DNA from: Liquorilactobacillus mali
Lineage (GTDB): Bacteria > Bacillota > Bacilli > Lactobacillales > Lactobacillaceae
Direction: 5' to 3'
Assembly (NCBI RefSeq): GCF_001437155.1
Contig: NZ_JQAR01000002.1
Span: 62,001-126,000 of the forward strand
DNA: 64,000 bases
Under the pieces are notes generated by a model, which did no database searches, was not told the DNA's origin, and saw only the letters and a list, made by a program, of their open reading frames with translations. Below are positions 18,634 to 27,295 of the stretch, one piece after another. Each line of letters opens with the position of its first letter. The stretch's first letter is position 1. Position numbers and translations under genes: made by a program.

Positions 18634-19038
18634 ATGAAAAAAATATACTTTTTGTGCACTGGAAATTCATGCCGCAGTCAAATGGCAGAAGGATACGCTA
18701 AGGCATTTTTGCCACAAAATAAATTTGAAATTAGAAGTGCTGGAGTCGAAGTCCATGGTTTAAATCCTGATGCAGTTAAGGTGATGCTTGAAGATGGAAT
18801 TGATATTTCGCAGCAATATTCAAAGAAAATTGATCTTGGCTACTTTAAATCTTCTGACTTAATTATTACGCTTTGTGGGGATGCAAAAGACAAGTGCCCT
18901 GTCATTTCTGCTGAAACGCAGCATCTTCATTATCCGTTGGCAGACCCAGGGAATGCAGTTGGAAGCTATGAAGAGCGGCTCGATGTTTTTCGAAATATTC
19001 GTGATAAAATTAAAAAAATAGTACTTAGTTTAGAATAA
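18634..19038 (+). CDS. arsC: Arsenate reductase, thioredoxin-coupled (ArsC)
   Basis: 134 aa, low-molecular-weight phosphatase fold. CTGNSCRSQMAEG has the CX5R loop (C8 to R14). The resolving cysteines C81 and C88 are in LCGDAKDKCP, matching the C10/C82/C89 relay of Gram-positive ArsC. It reduces arsenate to arsenite using thioredoxin. The start is the ATG at 18634 with GAGGTG 7 nt upstream; the GTG at 18625 lies inside that ribosome site. No arsenite exporter or ArsR is in the window, so detoxification would need another locus. A repeat with a terminator follows. Confidence 0.85.
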   Translation: MKKIYFLCTGNSCRSQMAEGYAKAFLPQNKFEIRSAGVEVHGLNPDAVKVMLEDGIDISQQYSKKIDLGYFKSSDLIITLCGDAKDKCPVISAETQHLHYPLADPGNAVGSYEERLDVFRNIRDKIKKIVLSLE

Positions 19039-19042
19039 ATAT

Positions 19043-19215
19043 GAGGGTGCGACATAGGTTGGTAAAATTTGAGTAGTAACGAGAAATTACGAGCATAACG
19101 TGTTCCTTGCTATGAATAATTCGAAGTTAGACGGAGAATTTTGACTTACGGAACACGTTTATCCGGAATAAATAAAGAAGACAGGTCAAACCTTAATTTT
19201 TGCCCCAGTCTTGTT
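19043..19215 (+). repeat. Dispersed intergenic repeat, copy 1, with terminator
   Basis: About 170 bp, strongly similar to 21166-21343 (for example ACACGTTTATCCGGAATAAA in both). Within it AACGTGTTCC (19097-19106) and GGAACACGTT (19150-19159) are perfect inverted arms. The 3' end is a hairpin (AGACAGGTCAAA with TTGCCCCAGTCT) followed by TTGTT. It ends the ATPase-arsC transcript. With the bioY control region it fills the 322-bp gap to 19361. Confidence 0.75.
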
Positions 19216-19275
19216 CCAACGATATGCTGAGAAATTTTGAATTACGTGTGTTTGGCATGCTCGCCATCTTCTTTT

Positions 19276-19329
19276 ATTGTTAACTAATTAAAATTAATAG
19301 TTGACAGTTAACTTTTGAATACTTACAAT
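19276..19329 (+). promoter_or_regulatory. BirA-type biotin operator overlapping the bioY promoter
   Basis: TTGTTAAC (19277-19284), 15 nt, then GTTGACAG (19300-19307) matches the TGTTAAC-N15-GTTAACA pattern of Gram-positive BirA operators with one mismatch. The -35 TTGACA (19301-19306) lies inside the right half, 17 nt from -10 TACAAT (19324-19329). BirA-biotinyl-AMP binding would block the promoter when biotin is plentiful. Confidence 0.75.
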
Positions 19330-19360
19330 GATTGTTATCAAAGTGAGAAGAGGTTAACTT

Positions 19361-19900
19361 ATGAATAATCAAAGACTCCATCTTTTAGTATTATCAGGAA
19401 TTTTATTAGCAACAATGATTGTTTGTTCACAGATTACGATTCCATTGCCAATCGTACCACTTACAATGCAGACTTTTGCAATTGGTTTGGTTGCAAGTCT
19501 GCTGCCAGTTATAGACAGTTTTACTGTTTTATGCATCTATCTAATAATGGGTGCTGTCGGGTTACCTGTTTTTGCAGGGTTTTCTGGCGGACTAGCAGTC
19601 TTTACGGGACCAACTGCAGGGTATCTCTATTCATTCCCAATAATGTGCATAGTGATTGGTGCAATTTTGAAGTATTGGGGCAAGAATTATCTGTCACTGC
19701 TTACTGCAAATATAATTGGAATGTTTGTAGGTCTAATAATGGGTTCCTTGTGGATGATACCAAATCTGCATCTTAGCCTGAAGGCGGCACTGATGACAGG
19801 AACGATCCCATTTATTATTCCAGGAATTATCAAGGTACTATTAGTCGTAGTGATTGCACAACGTTTGCAAGGTGTAGTTCAAAAGCAGTTGGCAAAGTAG
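19361..19900 (+). CDS. bioY: BioY biotin ECF transporter S component
   Basis: 179 aa, six membrane helices. The start ATIVCSQITIPLPIVPLTMQ, the central YLIMGAVGLPVFAGFSGG and the following LAVFTGPTAGYLYSFP are BioY hallmarks. It is the biotin-binding membrane subunit and needs the shared EcfA/A'/T module, which is not beside it. AGAGG precedes the ATG. The BirA-type operator upstream supports biotin-responsive repression. Confidence 0.9.
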   Translation: MNNQRLHLLVLSGILLATMIVCSQITIPLPIVPLTMQTFAIGLVASLLPVIDSFTVLCIYLIMGAVGLPVFAGFSGGLAVFTGPTAGYLYSFPIMCIVIGAILKYWGKNYLSLLTANIIGMFVGLIMGSLWMIPNLHLSLKAALMTGTIPFIIPGIIKVLLVVVIAQRLQGVVQKQLAK

Positions 19901-19942
19901 TGTAGACGACTAAAATATATAAAGCAAAATATTTTTAGAATG

Positions 19943-19951
19943 TGATATAAT
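19943..19951 (+). promoter_or_regulatory. Extended -10 promoter element of the aminotransferase gene
   Basis: TGATATAAT is a consensus extended -10 element, 43 bp before the start codon. No good -35 is visible, as is common for such promoters. Confidence 0.5.
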
Positions 19952-19993
19952 GTTCTTTAAATTCAAGATTTATTGATTGTAAGGAGCATTCTA

Positions 19994-21160
19994 ATGGGAA
20001 ATAGTAAATTTAATGAGAAAATTGAACAAATTGGTATTTCAGATATTCGACAATTTGATACTGATACAAGTGATATTCCAGGAATCATTAAGCTGACACT
20101 TGGTGAACCTGATTTTAATACACCAGAACACATTAAGAAAGCCGCTATTAAGGCAATTGAAGATAATCAGTCGCATTATTCTCCTAATGCAGGGATTCCG
20201 GCGTTGCGTGGAGCAGTAGCATCTTATTACAACGAGAAATTTGACTTGAACTACACTGCAGAACAGGTTGTCACAACGGTAGGTGCAACGGAAGCAATTG
20301 CGGCTAGCCTGCAGACGGTTATAAATCCAGGAGACACTGTAATTGTTCCGACTCCAATCTTTCCAATTTACATACCAATCACAAAGGTTAATGGTGGTAG
20401 CGTCATTTTGGTTGATACAAGTGATGACGCTTTTGTCTTAACGGCTAAGAAGTTGGAACAGGTCATCGATGAACATCCACTGGCCCATGTTAAAGCTGTT
20501 ATCTTGAATTATCCAAGCAATCCTACTGGAGTAACTTATTCACGCAAGCAGATAGAGGAACTGGCAGAGGTTATTCGCGAGCGTGATCTTTGGGTGGTCA
20601 GTGATGAAATCTATGCTGAATTGACATATACTAAGAAACATTTTTCTATTGCGCGTGCCATTCCAGAGAGAACGATCTTGATCACAGGTCTGTCAAAGTC
20701 ACACGCCATGACTGGTTGGCGAATAGGATATATCTTAGGACCGCAAGATTTCGTTGATCAGGTTGTGAAGTCACACCAGAACTTTGTCACAGCATCTACG
20801 ACCATTTCACAATTTGCAGCACTTGAAGCAATGACTAATGGTAAGGATGATAGTAAGACGATGTTAAAAGAATATGGAAAACGGCGTGACTTCATGATTA
20901 AGGAACTAGCAGAAGTCGGCTTCAAGGCAGCAAGTCCAGATGGTGCATTTTATATTTTCGCTAAGATCCCAGCTAACTGTTCGCAAGATTCTTGGACCTT
21001 TGTGCGCAGCTTAGCTAACGAGGCTCATGTTGCAATTATTCCCGGTGTGGCATTTGGACCAGGTGGGGACGGTTATGTACGTATCAGTTATGCGTCAAGT
21101 CTTGAAAAATTACAGGAAGCCGCAAAACGTATTAAAGAATATGTGAAGAATAGAAAGTAA
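19994..21160 (+). CDS. PLP-dependent aminotransferase class I (PatA/AspC-like)
   Basis: 388-aa fold-type I aminotransferase. NYPSNPTG (172-179), SDEIYAEL (203-210), and the PLP lysine K235 in TGLSKSHAMTGWRIG with R243 are all present. The sequence is closest in pattern to PatA, which acts in N-acetyl-diaminopimelate or aromatic/aspartate transamination; the exact substrate cannot be fixed. The start is the ATG at 19994 with AAGGAG 7 nt upstream; an in-frame TTG at 19973 lies before that site. Repeat copy 2 supplies its terminator. Confidence 0.85.
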   Translation: MGNSKFNEKIEQIGISDIRQFDTDTSDIPGIIKLTLGEPDFNTPEHIKKAAIKAIEDNQSHYSPNAGIPALRGAVASYYNEKFDLNYTAEQVVTTVGATEAIAASLQTVINPGDTVIVPTPIFPIYIPITKVNGGSVILVDTSDDAFVLTAKKLEQVIDEHPLAHVKAVILNYPSNPTGVTYSRKQIEELAEVIRERDLWVVSDEIYAELTYTKKHFSIARAIPERTILITGLSKSHAMTGWRIGYILGPQDFVDQVVKSHQNFVTASTTISQFAALEAMTNGKDDSKTMLKEYGKRRDFMIKELAEVGFKAASPDGAFYIFAKIPANCSQDSWTFVRSLANEAHVAIIPGVAFGPGGDGYVRISYASSLEKLQEAAKRIKEYVKNRK

Positions 21161-21165
21161 ATAAA

Positions 21166-21343
21166 AAGGGAGTGTGACATAAGTCGGTAAAATTTGAGTA
21201 CTAACAAGAAATTACGAACATAGTGAGTAACTTGCTATGGATAATTCGAGGTTAGACGGAAAATTTTGACTTAAGGAACACGTTTATCCGGAATAAATAG
21301 AAGAGCTAGGTTAAAATTTCACTTTTGGCCAGCTCTTTTTTTG
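21166..21343 (+). repeat. Dispersed intergenic repeat, copy 2, with terminator
   Basis: About 178 bp, the fullest copy of the repeat also at 19043 and (reversed) 6444. It ends in AAGAGCTAGG pairing with GGCCAGCTCTT and then TTTTTTT, a convincing terminator for the aminotransferase gene. The rest of the 370-bp gap to 21531 is AT-rich and contains TATAAT (21479-21484), the likely -10 of the surface-protein gene. Confidence 0.75.
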
Positions 21344-21530
21344 TGTCGAAAATTAATAATAATTTCATAATGGTATTTTATGGAATTATGTTGAAATCAT
21401 TGCTTTATAAAGTCTTTTTTATTCTCCGTTTTTTTAAAAAAATAAAAAATAAAAAACAAATAATGTTTATTTGCAATTTATAATCGAACTAATTTAGTAG
21501 TTTTTTTAAAAAAATCAGGAGGGGTTAAAA

Positions 21531-24500
21531 ATGGATTCGAAAAAGATACACTACAAGATGTATAAGGCTGGTAAACGCTGGCTATTTGCAGGGATCATTG
21601 TAGTTAGTTTTGGTTTAGGGAGTAGTGTTGCGGTTACGAAGGTAAATGCCGATAGTACTTCTACAACGGGTGCAACAGCTAGCGATAATACATCAGTCGC
21701 AGGTACAAGCCAAGCATCAACAAGTACAAGTGGAGCATCAAGTAGTAGTGAAACAGCGAAGTCAACCGAGACCTCCGAAAGTTCAAACAGTGATACGACA
21801 AACGCGACAGAAACATCTGAAAATACAAGTAGTGTGGCAACAAGTGCTACAGAAACGTCTGAAAGTACAAACAGTTCATCAACGAGCACGGCAAAAACTT
21901 CAGAAAGCACAAGCAGCGCTGCCACTACCTCTGAAGATGCAAGTAACTCCGCAACAAACACAAGTGATAGTAGCTCCACGACAAGCAGTTCACAAAGTTC
22001 AACTACCGAAAGTACGGTGGACAGTAATACTGCAACAACTGCAAGCAGTACAAGTTCAAGCAGTACAAGTTCAAGCAGTACAAATTCAAGTTCAAATAGT
22101 AGTGCGGCTGTGAGTTCATCAACTGAAAGTACAGCAGATACAACGACGGCTGGTAACGCTGCGGCAACTACAAGCAGTGATTCCAATAGTGTCCAAGTTT
22201 CTTACACGACATTGCTTGATCAGTTAAAGGCTAACACAGTTCTTGCAAGCGAAAATGATAGCTTTGTAGAAGTTACTAAAGATAACTTTCTTGATTATTT
22301 TACGCTCAATGGTTCAGCAACATATGATGCAACAACGGGTATTGTGACATTAACACCAGATGAAAATAATCAAGTAGGGAATTTTTCTCTTAATAGTGAA
22401 ATAAATATGAATACCAGTTTTACCTTGACTGGAAGTGTGAACCTCGGTTCTGATCCTAATGGGGCAGATGGAATCGGTTTTGCATTCCACACGGGAAACA
22501 CTAATGATATTGGTAATGCGGGTGGTAACCTTGGAATTGGTGGCCTGCAAAATGCAATTGGGTTCAAATTAGATACATGGAATAATGGTTATCAAGCACC
22601 TAATAAGGACGTAGATGGTGCACAGGTTTCTTCCACTGATTCTAATGGTTTTGGTTGGAATGGTGATTCGATGAGTGCTCCTTATGGGACATTTGTTACT
22701 ACAAGTGATCAAGAGATCAAAACAGCAGATGGTACTGAAGTTCAAAGATGGTGGGCAGAAGATCAAACTGGGACTGCTAAATCATTAAGTAAAGCTGATA
22801 TTAATGGGCAATTCCATAACTTTGTGGTAGCATACGATGGAGCTACAAGAGTTTTAACCATCAGCTATACTCAAACAAGTGGGAAAGTTTTGACTTGGAG
22901 TACTACTGTAGATTCTTCATATGAAGCAATGGCAATGGTTGTCAGTGCATCAACAGGTGGGGCAAAGAACTTACAGCAGTTCAAAATAGATAGTTTTGAT
23001 TTTCAGCAAGCAGCGACAGTTAATGTGACATATGTTGATCAAAATGGTAATGTGTTAGCCACTGGGGAAGTAGATTATCCGGATGGACCATATGTAGATG
23101 GAACATATACTACAGAACAAAAAGACATTGCAAATTATAAATTCATTGGGATGGCCGATGGTACAAATACAACCACAGGCTTAAGTAGTATTGATGCAAA
23201 TGGGACCTTAAATGAAAACGGTAATAATGGGACTGTCGTTTACGTCTATGCGCCTGACTATCAAGCAACTTCGAAAACAGTTAATGAAACTATTAACTAC
23301 GTTGATCAAAATGGAAAAACAGTAGCGGAATCATCCAAGTCAGCCGTAACTTTTGTTACAGTAACAAATCCAGTAGACGGCAGTGTAACTTACTACTACA
23401 AGAGTGGAGCCGTTGATACACCAACAATTGGTAATGATGGAATACCAGAGGGCGAAGGTTGGACACAGACAGATAGTGGCAATTTTGCTGAAGTAGCAAA
23501 TCCAACCGTTGCTGGTTACAAGGTGATCAGTAATGATGCTCCAGCCAGTGATTTAAGCAAAGTCGCAGCACAACAGGTCACGAATGATAGCTCAGACTTG
23601 AACTACACAGTAGTTTATGCGCCAGCCTATGCAGCAACAACAAAAACAGTTAACGAAACAATCAACTATGTTGACCAAAATGGCAAGACAGTTGCGGATG
23701 CCTACAAAGCAACGCCAATAACCTTTGTGACGGTGACAAATCCAGTAGATAATAGTAAAACCTACTATTACAAGAGTGGAGCCGTTGATACACCAACAAT
23801 CGGTAATGATGGAGTACCTGAAGGAGAGGGCTGGACTAAAGCAGACAGCACTGGCTTCTCAGCAGTAGCAAATCCAACTGTTGCTGGTTACAAGGTAATC
23901 AGTAATGATGCACCAGCTAGTGATTTAAGCAAGGTCGCAACACAATCGGTTACAGCTGATAGCTCAGACTTGAACTATACAGTAGTTTATGCGCCGGCAT
24001 ATCAAGCAACAACAAAAACAGTTAACGAGACAATCAACTATGTTGACCAAAGTGGCAAGGCAGTTGCGGATACCTACAAAGCAACACCGATAACTTTTGT
24101 GACAGTAACAAATCCAGTAGATGGTAGTGTAACTTACTATTATAAGAGTGGGGCCATTGATACACCAACAATTGGTAATGATGGAGTACCTGAAGGAGAA
24201 GGCTGGACTAAAGCAGACAGCGCTGATTTCTCAGAGGTAGCAAATCCAAATATTGCCAATTATGAAGTGATCAGTAATGATGCCCCAGCTAGTGATTTGA
24301 CGAAGGTCGCAGCACAACAGGTCACAACTGATAGCTCAGATTTGAATTACACAGTTGTTTATAAGTTAAAGGAAGAAAAAGCGACGGTTAAATATATTGA
24401 TGATACAACTAATACGACTTTAACCAGCAAGGATCTTTCTGGAGCGTTTGGTTCAACTGATGACTATAGAACAGCAGATACAATTAAGTATTATGAGAAT

Positions 24501-25406
24501 AAAGGGTATGTTCTTGTTAGTGATAACTACCCAAGTGATGGTGTGGTTTATGATCAGGATGGGGTTATAAAGAGTTATGAGGTACACCTTGTTCATGGAA
24601 CAACTCCAATCAACCCAGATAATCCGCAAGAACCTGGTGAGCCAATCAATCCTAATGATCCAGATAGCCCTAAATGGCCTGATGGAACAGATAAAGATTC
24701 ATTGACAAAAACAGTTACTGAAACTGTTCATTATAAGTATGAAGATGGGACTCAGGCAGCACCAGACAAGACTGATTCAGTAACCTTTGAACATGAGTTC
24801 GTGATTGACAATGTAACTGGTGAAATTATCAAAGATAATGGTTGGAAGGCAGTGAATGACGACACAACATTCGATACTAAGGTCTCGCCTATAATTGATG
24901 GGTATACAGCCGATAAGAAACAAATTGATGAAATTACCGGATTAACCCAGAACAGCGCAGACGTTGTTGAGACGGTCATTTACACAAAGAATGCTGAACC
25001 CGTTATCCCTGACAAACCAGTAACACCGGATAAACCTGTTGTTCCTGACAAACCAGTAACACCAGATAAACCTGTTGTTCCTGACAAACCAGTAACACCA
25101 GATCAACCAGTAACTCCTGCAAAGCCAATGACACCAAGTAATAATAACGGCAGCACAAATAGTAATACGCCAACTAATAGTAATGGTGGTGATTCAGTGA
25201 CAACAACCCCATTAAGTAATGTTACTACGAAGCCTGCCTCATCAAAGAAAACGGTAGCTAAGGTGACAGCTGCAAAAGCAAGCTTGCCGCAGACTGGTGA
25301 TGAACAAAGTAGTAAGGTGTCCGTCATAGGTGCAATCTTAATTGCTCTGGCAAGTATTGGTACACTGTTTGGTTTAGGTAAGAGAAATAAAAAAGAATCA
25401 AAGTAA
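21531..25406 (+). CDS. LPXTG-anchored surface protein: L-type lectin plus MucBP-like repeats
   Basis: 1291 aa. Order: KxYKxGKxW signal peptide (YKMYKAGKRW, cleavage near VNAD), Ser/Thr-rich stalk about 40-220, a legume-lectin-like domain about 230-490 (GADGIGFAFHTG), a MucBP-like unit (VNVTYVDQNG), three 123-124-aa repeats each opening KTVNETINYVDQ, another MucBP-like unit, a domain with TVHYKYEDGTQ, a PDKPVTP/PDKPVVP proline region, then LPQTGDEQ with a hydrophobic helix and basic tail for sortase. AGGAGGGG precedes the ATG. Likely adhesin binding host or plant glycans and exported by the accessory Sec route typical of this signal. Confidence 0.9.
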   Translation: MDSKKIHYKMYKAGKRWLFAGIIVVSFGLGSSVAVTKVNADSTSTTGATASDNTSVAGTSQASTSTSGASSSSETAKSTETSESSNSDTTNATETSENTSSVATSATETSESTNSSSTSTAKTSESTSSAATTSEDASNSATNTSDSSSTTSSSQSSTTESTVDSNTATTASSTSSSSTSSSSTNSSSNSSAAVSSSTESTADTTTAGNAAATTSSDSNSVQVSYTTLLDQLKANTVLASENDSFVEVTKDNFLDYFTLNGSATYDATTGIVTLTPDENNQVGNFSLNSEINMNTSFTLTGSVNLGSDPNGADGIGFAFHTGNTNDIGNAGGNLGIGGLQNAIGFKLDTWNNGYQAPNKDVDGAQVSSTDSNGFGWNGDSMSAPYGTFVTTSDQEIKTADGTEVQRWWAEDQTGTAKSLSKADINGQFHNFVVAYDGATRVLTISYTQTSGKVLTWSTTVDSSYEAMAMVVSASTGGAKNLQQFKIDSFDFQQAATVNVTYVDQNGNVLATGEVDYPDGPYVDGTYTTEQKDIANYKFIGMADGTNTTTGLSSIDANGTLNENGNNGTVVYVYAPDYQATSKTVNETINYVDQNGKTVAESSKSAVTFVTVTNPVDGSVTYYYKSGAVDTPTIGNDGIPEGEGWTQTDSGNFAEVANPTVAGYKVISNDAPASDLSKVAAQQVTNDSSDLNYTVVYAPAYAATTKTVNETINYVDQNGKTVADAYKATPITFVTVTNPVDNSKTYYYKSGAVDTPTIGNDGVPEGEGWTKADSTGFSAVANPTVAGYKVISNDAPASDLSKVATQSVTADSSDLNYTVVYAPAYQATTKTVNETINYVDQSGKAVADTYKATPITFVTVTNPVDGSVTYYYKSGAIDTPTIGNDGVPEGEGWTKADSADFSEVANPNIANYEVISNDAPASDLTKVAAQQVTTDSSDLNYTVVYKLKEEKATVKYIDDTTNTTLTSKDLSGAFGSTDDYRTADTIKYYENKGYVLVSDNYPSDGVVYDQDGVIKSYEVHLVHGTTPINPDNPQEPGEPINPNDPDSPKWPDGTDKDSLTKTVTETVHYKYEDGTQAAPDKTDSVTFEHEFVIDNVTGEIIKDNGWKAVNDDTTFDTKVSPIIDGYTADKKQIDEITGLTQNSADVVETVIYTKNAEPVIPDKPVTPDKPVVPDKPVTPDKPVVPDKPVTPDQPVTPAKPMTPSNNNGSTNSNTPTNSNGGDSVTTTPLSNVTTKPASSKKTVAKVTAAKASLPQTGDEQSSKVSVIGAILIALASIGTLFGLGKRNKKESK
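23259..24371 (+). repeat. Three tandem 369-372-bp repeats in the adhesin gene
   Basis: Units begin at about 23259, 23628 and 24000 and encode near-identical 123-124-residue modules (shared IGNDG, EGEGWT and VISNDAPASDL). High DNA identity makes copy-number change by recombination, and assembly collapse, likely. Confidence 0.85.
25008..25118 (+). repeat. Proline-rich wall-spanning repeat
   Basis: Short units encoding PDKPVTP and PDKPVVP alternate before the LPQTG anchor, typical of peptidoglycan-spanning segments. Confidence 0.8.
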
Positions 25407-25454
25407 ATAAATAGCCTGTGCAAGAAAGTATTAGTGCAGTCTATGCAATAGACA

Positions 25455-25490
25455 AGAAACCAGAATGAAATATTTCTGGTTTTTTTGTGT
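25455..25490 (+). terminator. Intrinsic terminator after the surface-protein gene
   Basis: AAACCAGAA (25457-25465) pairs with TTTCTGGTTT (25473-25482) and runs into a T-tract. Confidence 0.85.
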
Positions 25491-25633
25491 ACAATGATTG
25501 TAAGAAAATATCCAGCAAAACTGTTGAGTAAGAATAATTTTAGAAGATATTGAAATCATAATTTTACTTTAGTGTTATGTTCTAATTTAAATAGTATAAT
25601 AATGGTAATATCGATATAAAGGAAGTATGGCTA

Positions 25634-26410
25634 ATGTATGAATTAAAGAGAGATTGCCCTATCGGTGTCTTCGATTCTGGAGTAGGTGGTATTAGTGTTC
25701 TTCGTGACTTGTACCGTCTTATGCCACAAGAAGACTATCATTTTTTCGGAGACTCAGATAATGCACCGTATGGAATTAAAACGACTGATGAAGTTAAAAA
25801 ATTGAGTTTTGATATTGTTAACCATTTTATTGAACAGAATGTTAAGGCGATTGTGATTGCCTGCAACACTGCCACAAGTGCCGCTGTTAAGGATATTCGG
25901 CAAGCTCATCCAGATCTTTCAATAATTGGACTTGAACCTGCCATTAAGCCGGCCGTACTGCGAAAACCTAATTCACAGATCTTAGTGATGGCGACACCAT
26001 TGACACTAAGAGAACAGAAATTCCAAGAATTATTGGCACAATATAAGAACCTCGCAGATCTGGTATTAGTTCCAGCACCAGACCTTGTAGAATATGTGGA
26101 GAAGGGTGATTTGGATTCTCCTGCTGTAATGAATTATCTGGAAGAGTTATTATCACCTTATAAGGAAACGGCAGACTCCGTGGTATTGGGCTGCACACAT
26201 TTTCCATTTGTGAAACCTGCAATTCAGAAAGTAATGGGAGGCAAACAATTCATTATTGATGGTGGTCCAGGAGCATCAAGAGAATTGCAAAGAATCCTGC
26301 GGGACAAAGAATTATTACAGCCATTGAGTCATCAAGGAAGTGTTACCTTCGCTAACAGTGAGGTAGGTACAGGCAAGATTGAATTGAGTAAGAGATTGTT
26401 TGAAGCTTAA
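25634..26410 (+). CDS. murI: Glutamate racemase
   Basis: 258 aa, the usual MurI length. It makes D-glutamate for peptidoglycan. The catalytic cysteines are C77 in IACNTATSAA and C187 in LGCTHFPF, and the opening GVFDSGVGG carries D14. NAPYG (43-47) is also conserved. A TATAAT at 25595-25600 is a likely -10, and a terminator follows. The gene is monocistronic here. Confidence 0.95.
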   Translation: MYELKRDCPIGVFDSGVGGISVLRDLYRLMPQEDYHFFGDSDNAPYGIKTTDEVKKLSFDIVNHFIEQNVKAIVIACNTATSAAVKDIRQAHPDLSIIGLEPAIKPAVLRKPNSQILVMATPLTLREQKFQELLAQYKNLADLVLVPAPDLVEYVEKGDLDSPAVMNYLEELLSPYKETADSVVLGCTHFPFVKPAIQKVMGGKQFIIDGGPGASRELQRILRDKELLQPLSHQGSVTFANSEVGTGKIELSKRLFEA

Positions 26411-26430
26411 ATATATATAATGTTAATGTA

Positions 26431-26479
26431 AAAAAGGAAACTAGTTCAAAATTAAACTTTTAACTGGTTTCCTTTTTGT
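26431..26479 (+). terminator. Intrinsic terminator after murI
   Basis: GGAAACTAGTTCAAAA pairs with TTTTAACTGGTTTCC, followed by TTTTTG. The A-run before the stem also makes it usable on the minus strand for the converging sigma-factor gene. Confidence 0.85.
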
Positions 26480-26534
26480 TTAACCTAAATTACATAGACA
26501 TAATAAGAGTTACGAAGTTTTGATTTAACTAAAC

Positions 26535-27089
26535 TCATCTCTCAAGAATCTTTTTAGCTTTCCTAATAACTCCGTCGCGCCATTTGTAGATTGCCTGTCT
26601 AGACACACCTACCATTTTTGACATCTTAGTGATACTGATACCGGCCACACGGTTCGCAAGATACGCTTGCTCTTGCAGTGTGCATTTGTCCCAAAGTTCT
26701 TGGAAGAACGCGCTGGAAAGAATCTCTCCTTCGAAATTACTGGCTAATGGATCGGGATAGCTGGTGTCTTCATCAGCTTCATCAGAATGAATCGTAATCA
26801 AAGGCTTGCAGTGTTCCTGATGATTTGCCTCCTTACGAACACGATCTAACAGACGCCACTTGATTCGCCTGAAGGCATAGGGACCAAACAGCTCAAGGTC
26901 TTCAGATGAATGTGTTGCAAAGAAATCCTCATAGGCTTCCACATATAATAGACAGCCTTCCTGATATAAGTCTTGATAATCGCTTCTTGACGGTGAGATA
27001 CCAAGGTTTTTCAGTACTCCATGAATCAACTTGGTATTATTATCTTTCAATAGGTGTTTGAATGCAAAAGTAGATATCTTGTTACTCAT
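26535..27089 (-). CDS. Sigma-70-family factor (SigH/ComX-like)
   Basis: 184 aa. The N-terminal half resembles sigma region 2 (DYQDLYQEGCLLYVEAYEDF, then YAFRRIKWRLLDRVRKE as region 2.4). The C-terminal half is a region-4 helix-turn-helix (ISITKMSKMVGVSRQAIYKW). It matches small alternative sigma factors such as SigH/ComX that activate competence genes in lactobacilli. The ribosome site TTGGAG lies in the loop of an 8-bp inverted repeat just before the ATG. It is divergent from a ComK-like gene, which strengthens a competence or surface-state regulatory role. Target promoters unknown. Confidence 0.7.
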   Translation of the reverse strand: MSNKISTFAFKHLLKDNNTKLIHGVLKNLGISPSRSDYQDLYQEGCLLYVEAYEDFFATHSSEDLELFGPYAFRRIKWRLLDRVRKEANHQEHCKPLITIHSDEADEDTSYPDPLASNFEGEILSSAFFQELWDKCTLQEQAYLANRVAGISITKMSKMVGVSRQAIYKWRDGVIRKAKKILER

Positions 27090-27091
27090 TT

Positions 27092-27124
27092 TTGAATCAC
27101 TCCAATTATTTTGAATTGATTCAA
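27092..27124. promoter_or_regulatory. Inverted repeat flanking the sigma-factor ribosome site
   Basis: TTGAATCA (27092-27099) and TGATTCAA (27117-27124) are exact reverse complements around 17 nt that contain the GGAG ribosome site on the minus strand. It could be a DNA operator or a weak mRNA hairpin. Confidence 0.35.
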
Positions 27125-27232
27125 GGCCTTAAATCATATTCAGAGTACACAAAAATATTATTTAGAGAAACCTAGAGGAAAGTGCTAAAAAGATAGTTCA
27201 AAATTAATATAGTAATTTATTAGGGAAAACTT

Positions 27233-27283
27233 TATAATGGGAACAAGATATAAAAGGGGTTGCAAAAAATGTATGTAGGGTAG
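27233..27283 (+). promoter_or_regulatory. Promoter -10 and four-codon leader ORF before the ComK-like gene
   Basis: TATAAT at 27233-27238 is a likely -10. Downstream, AAAAGGGG sets up an ATG at 27269 that encodes only M-Y-V-G before TAG (27281-27283). That stop abuts AGGGGGAG, the ribosome site of the next gene. The arrangement suggests translational coupling or leader control. Confidence 0.4.
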
Positions 27284-27295
27284 AGGGGGAGATAA

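Noticed and set aside
21646..22113. Plus-strand frame of 155 codons inside the adhesin
   Set aside because: Gln/Val-rich frame-shifted reading of the Ser-rich repeat; no start signal.
21551..22186. Long minus-strand frame (211 codons) opposite the adhesin
   Set aside because: It is the complement of a Ser/Thr-rich coding stretch; the product is low-complexity Leu/Val/Glu with no ribosome site. A shadow of the real gene.
23259..25118. CRISPR-like array
   Set aside because: The regular repeats are inside one open frame, encode protein modules, and have no spacer structure or cas genes.
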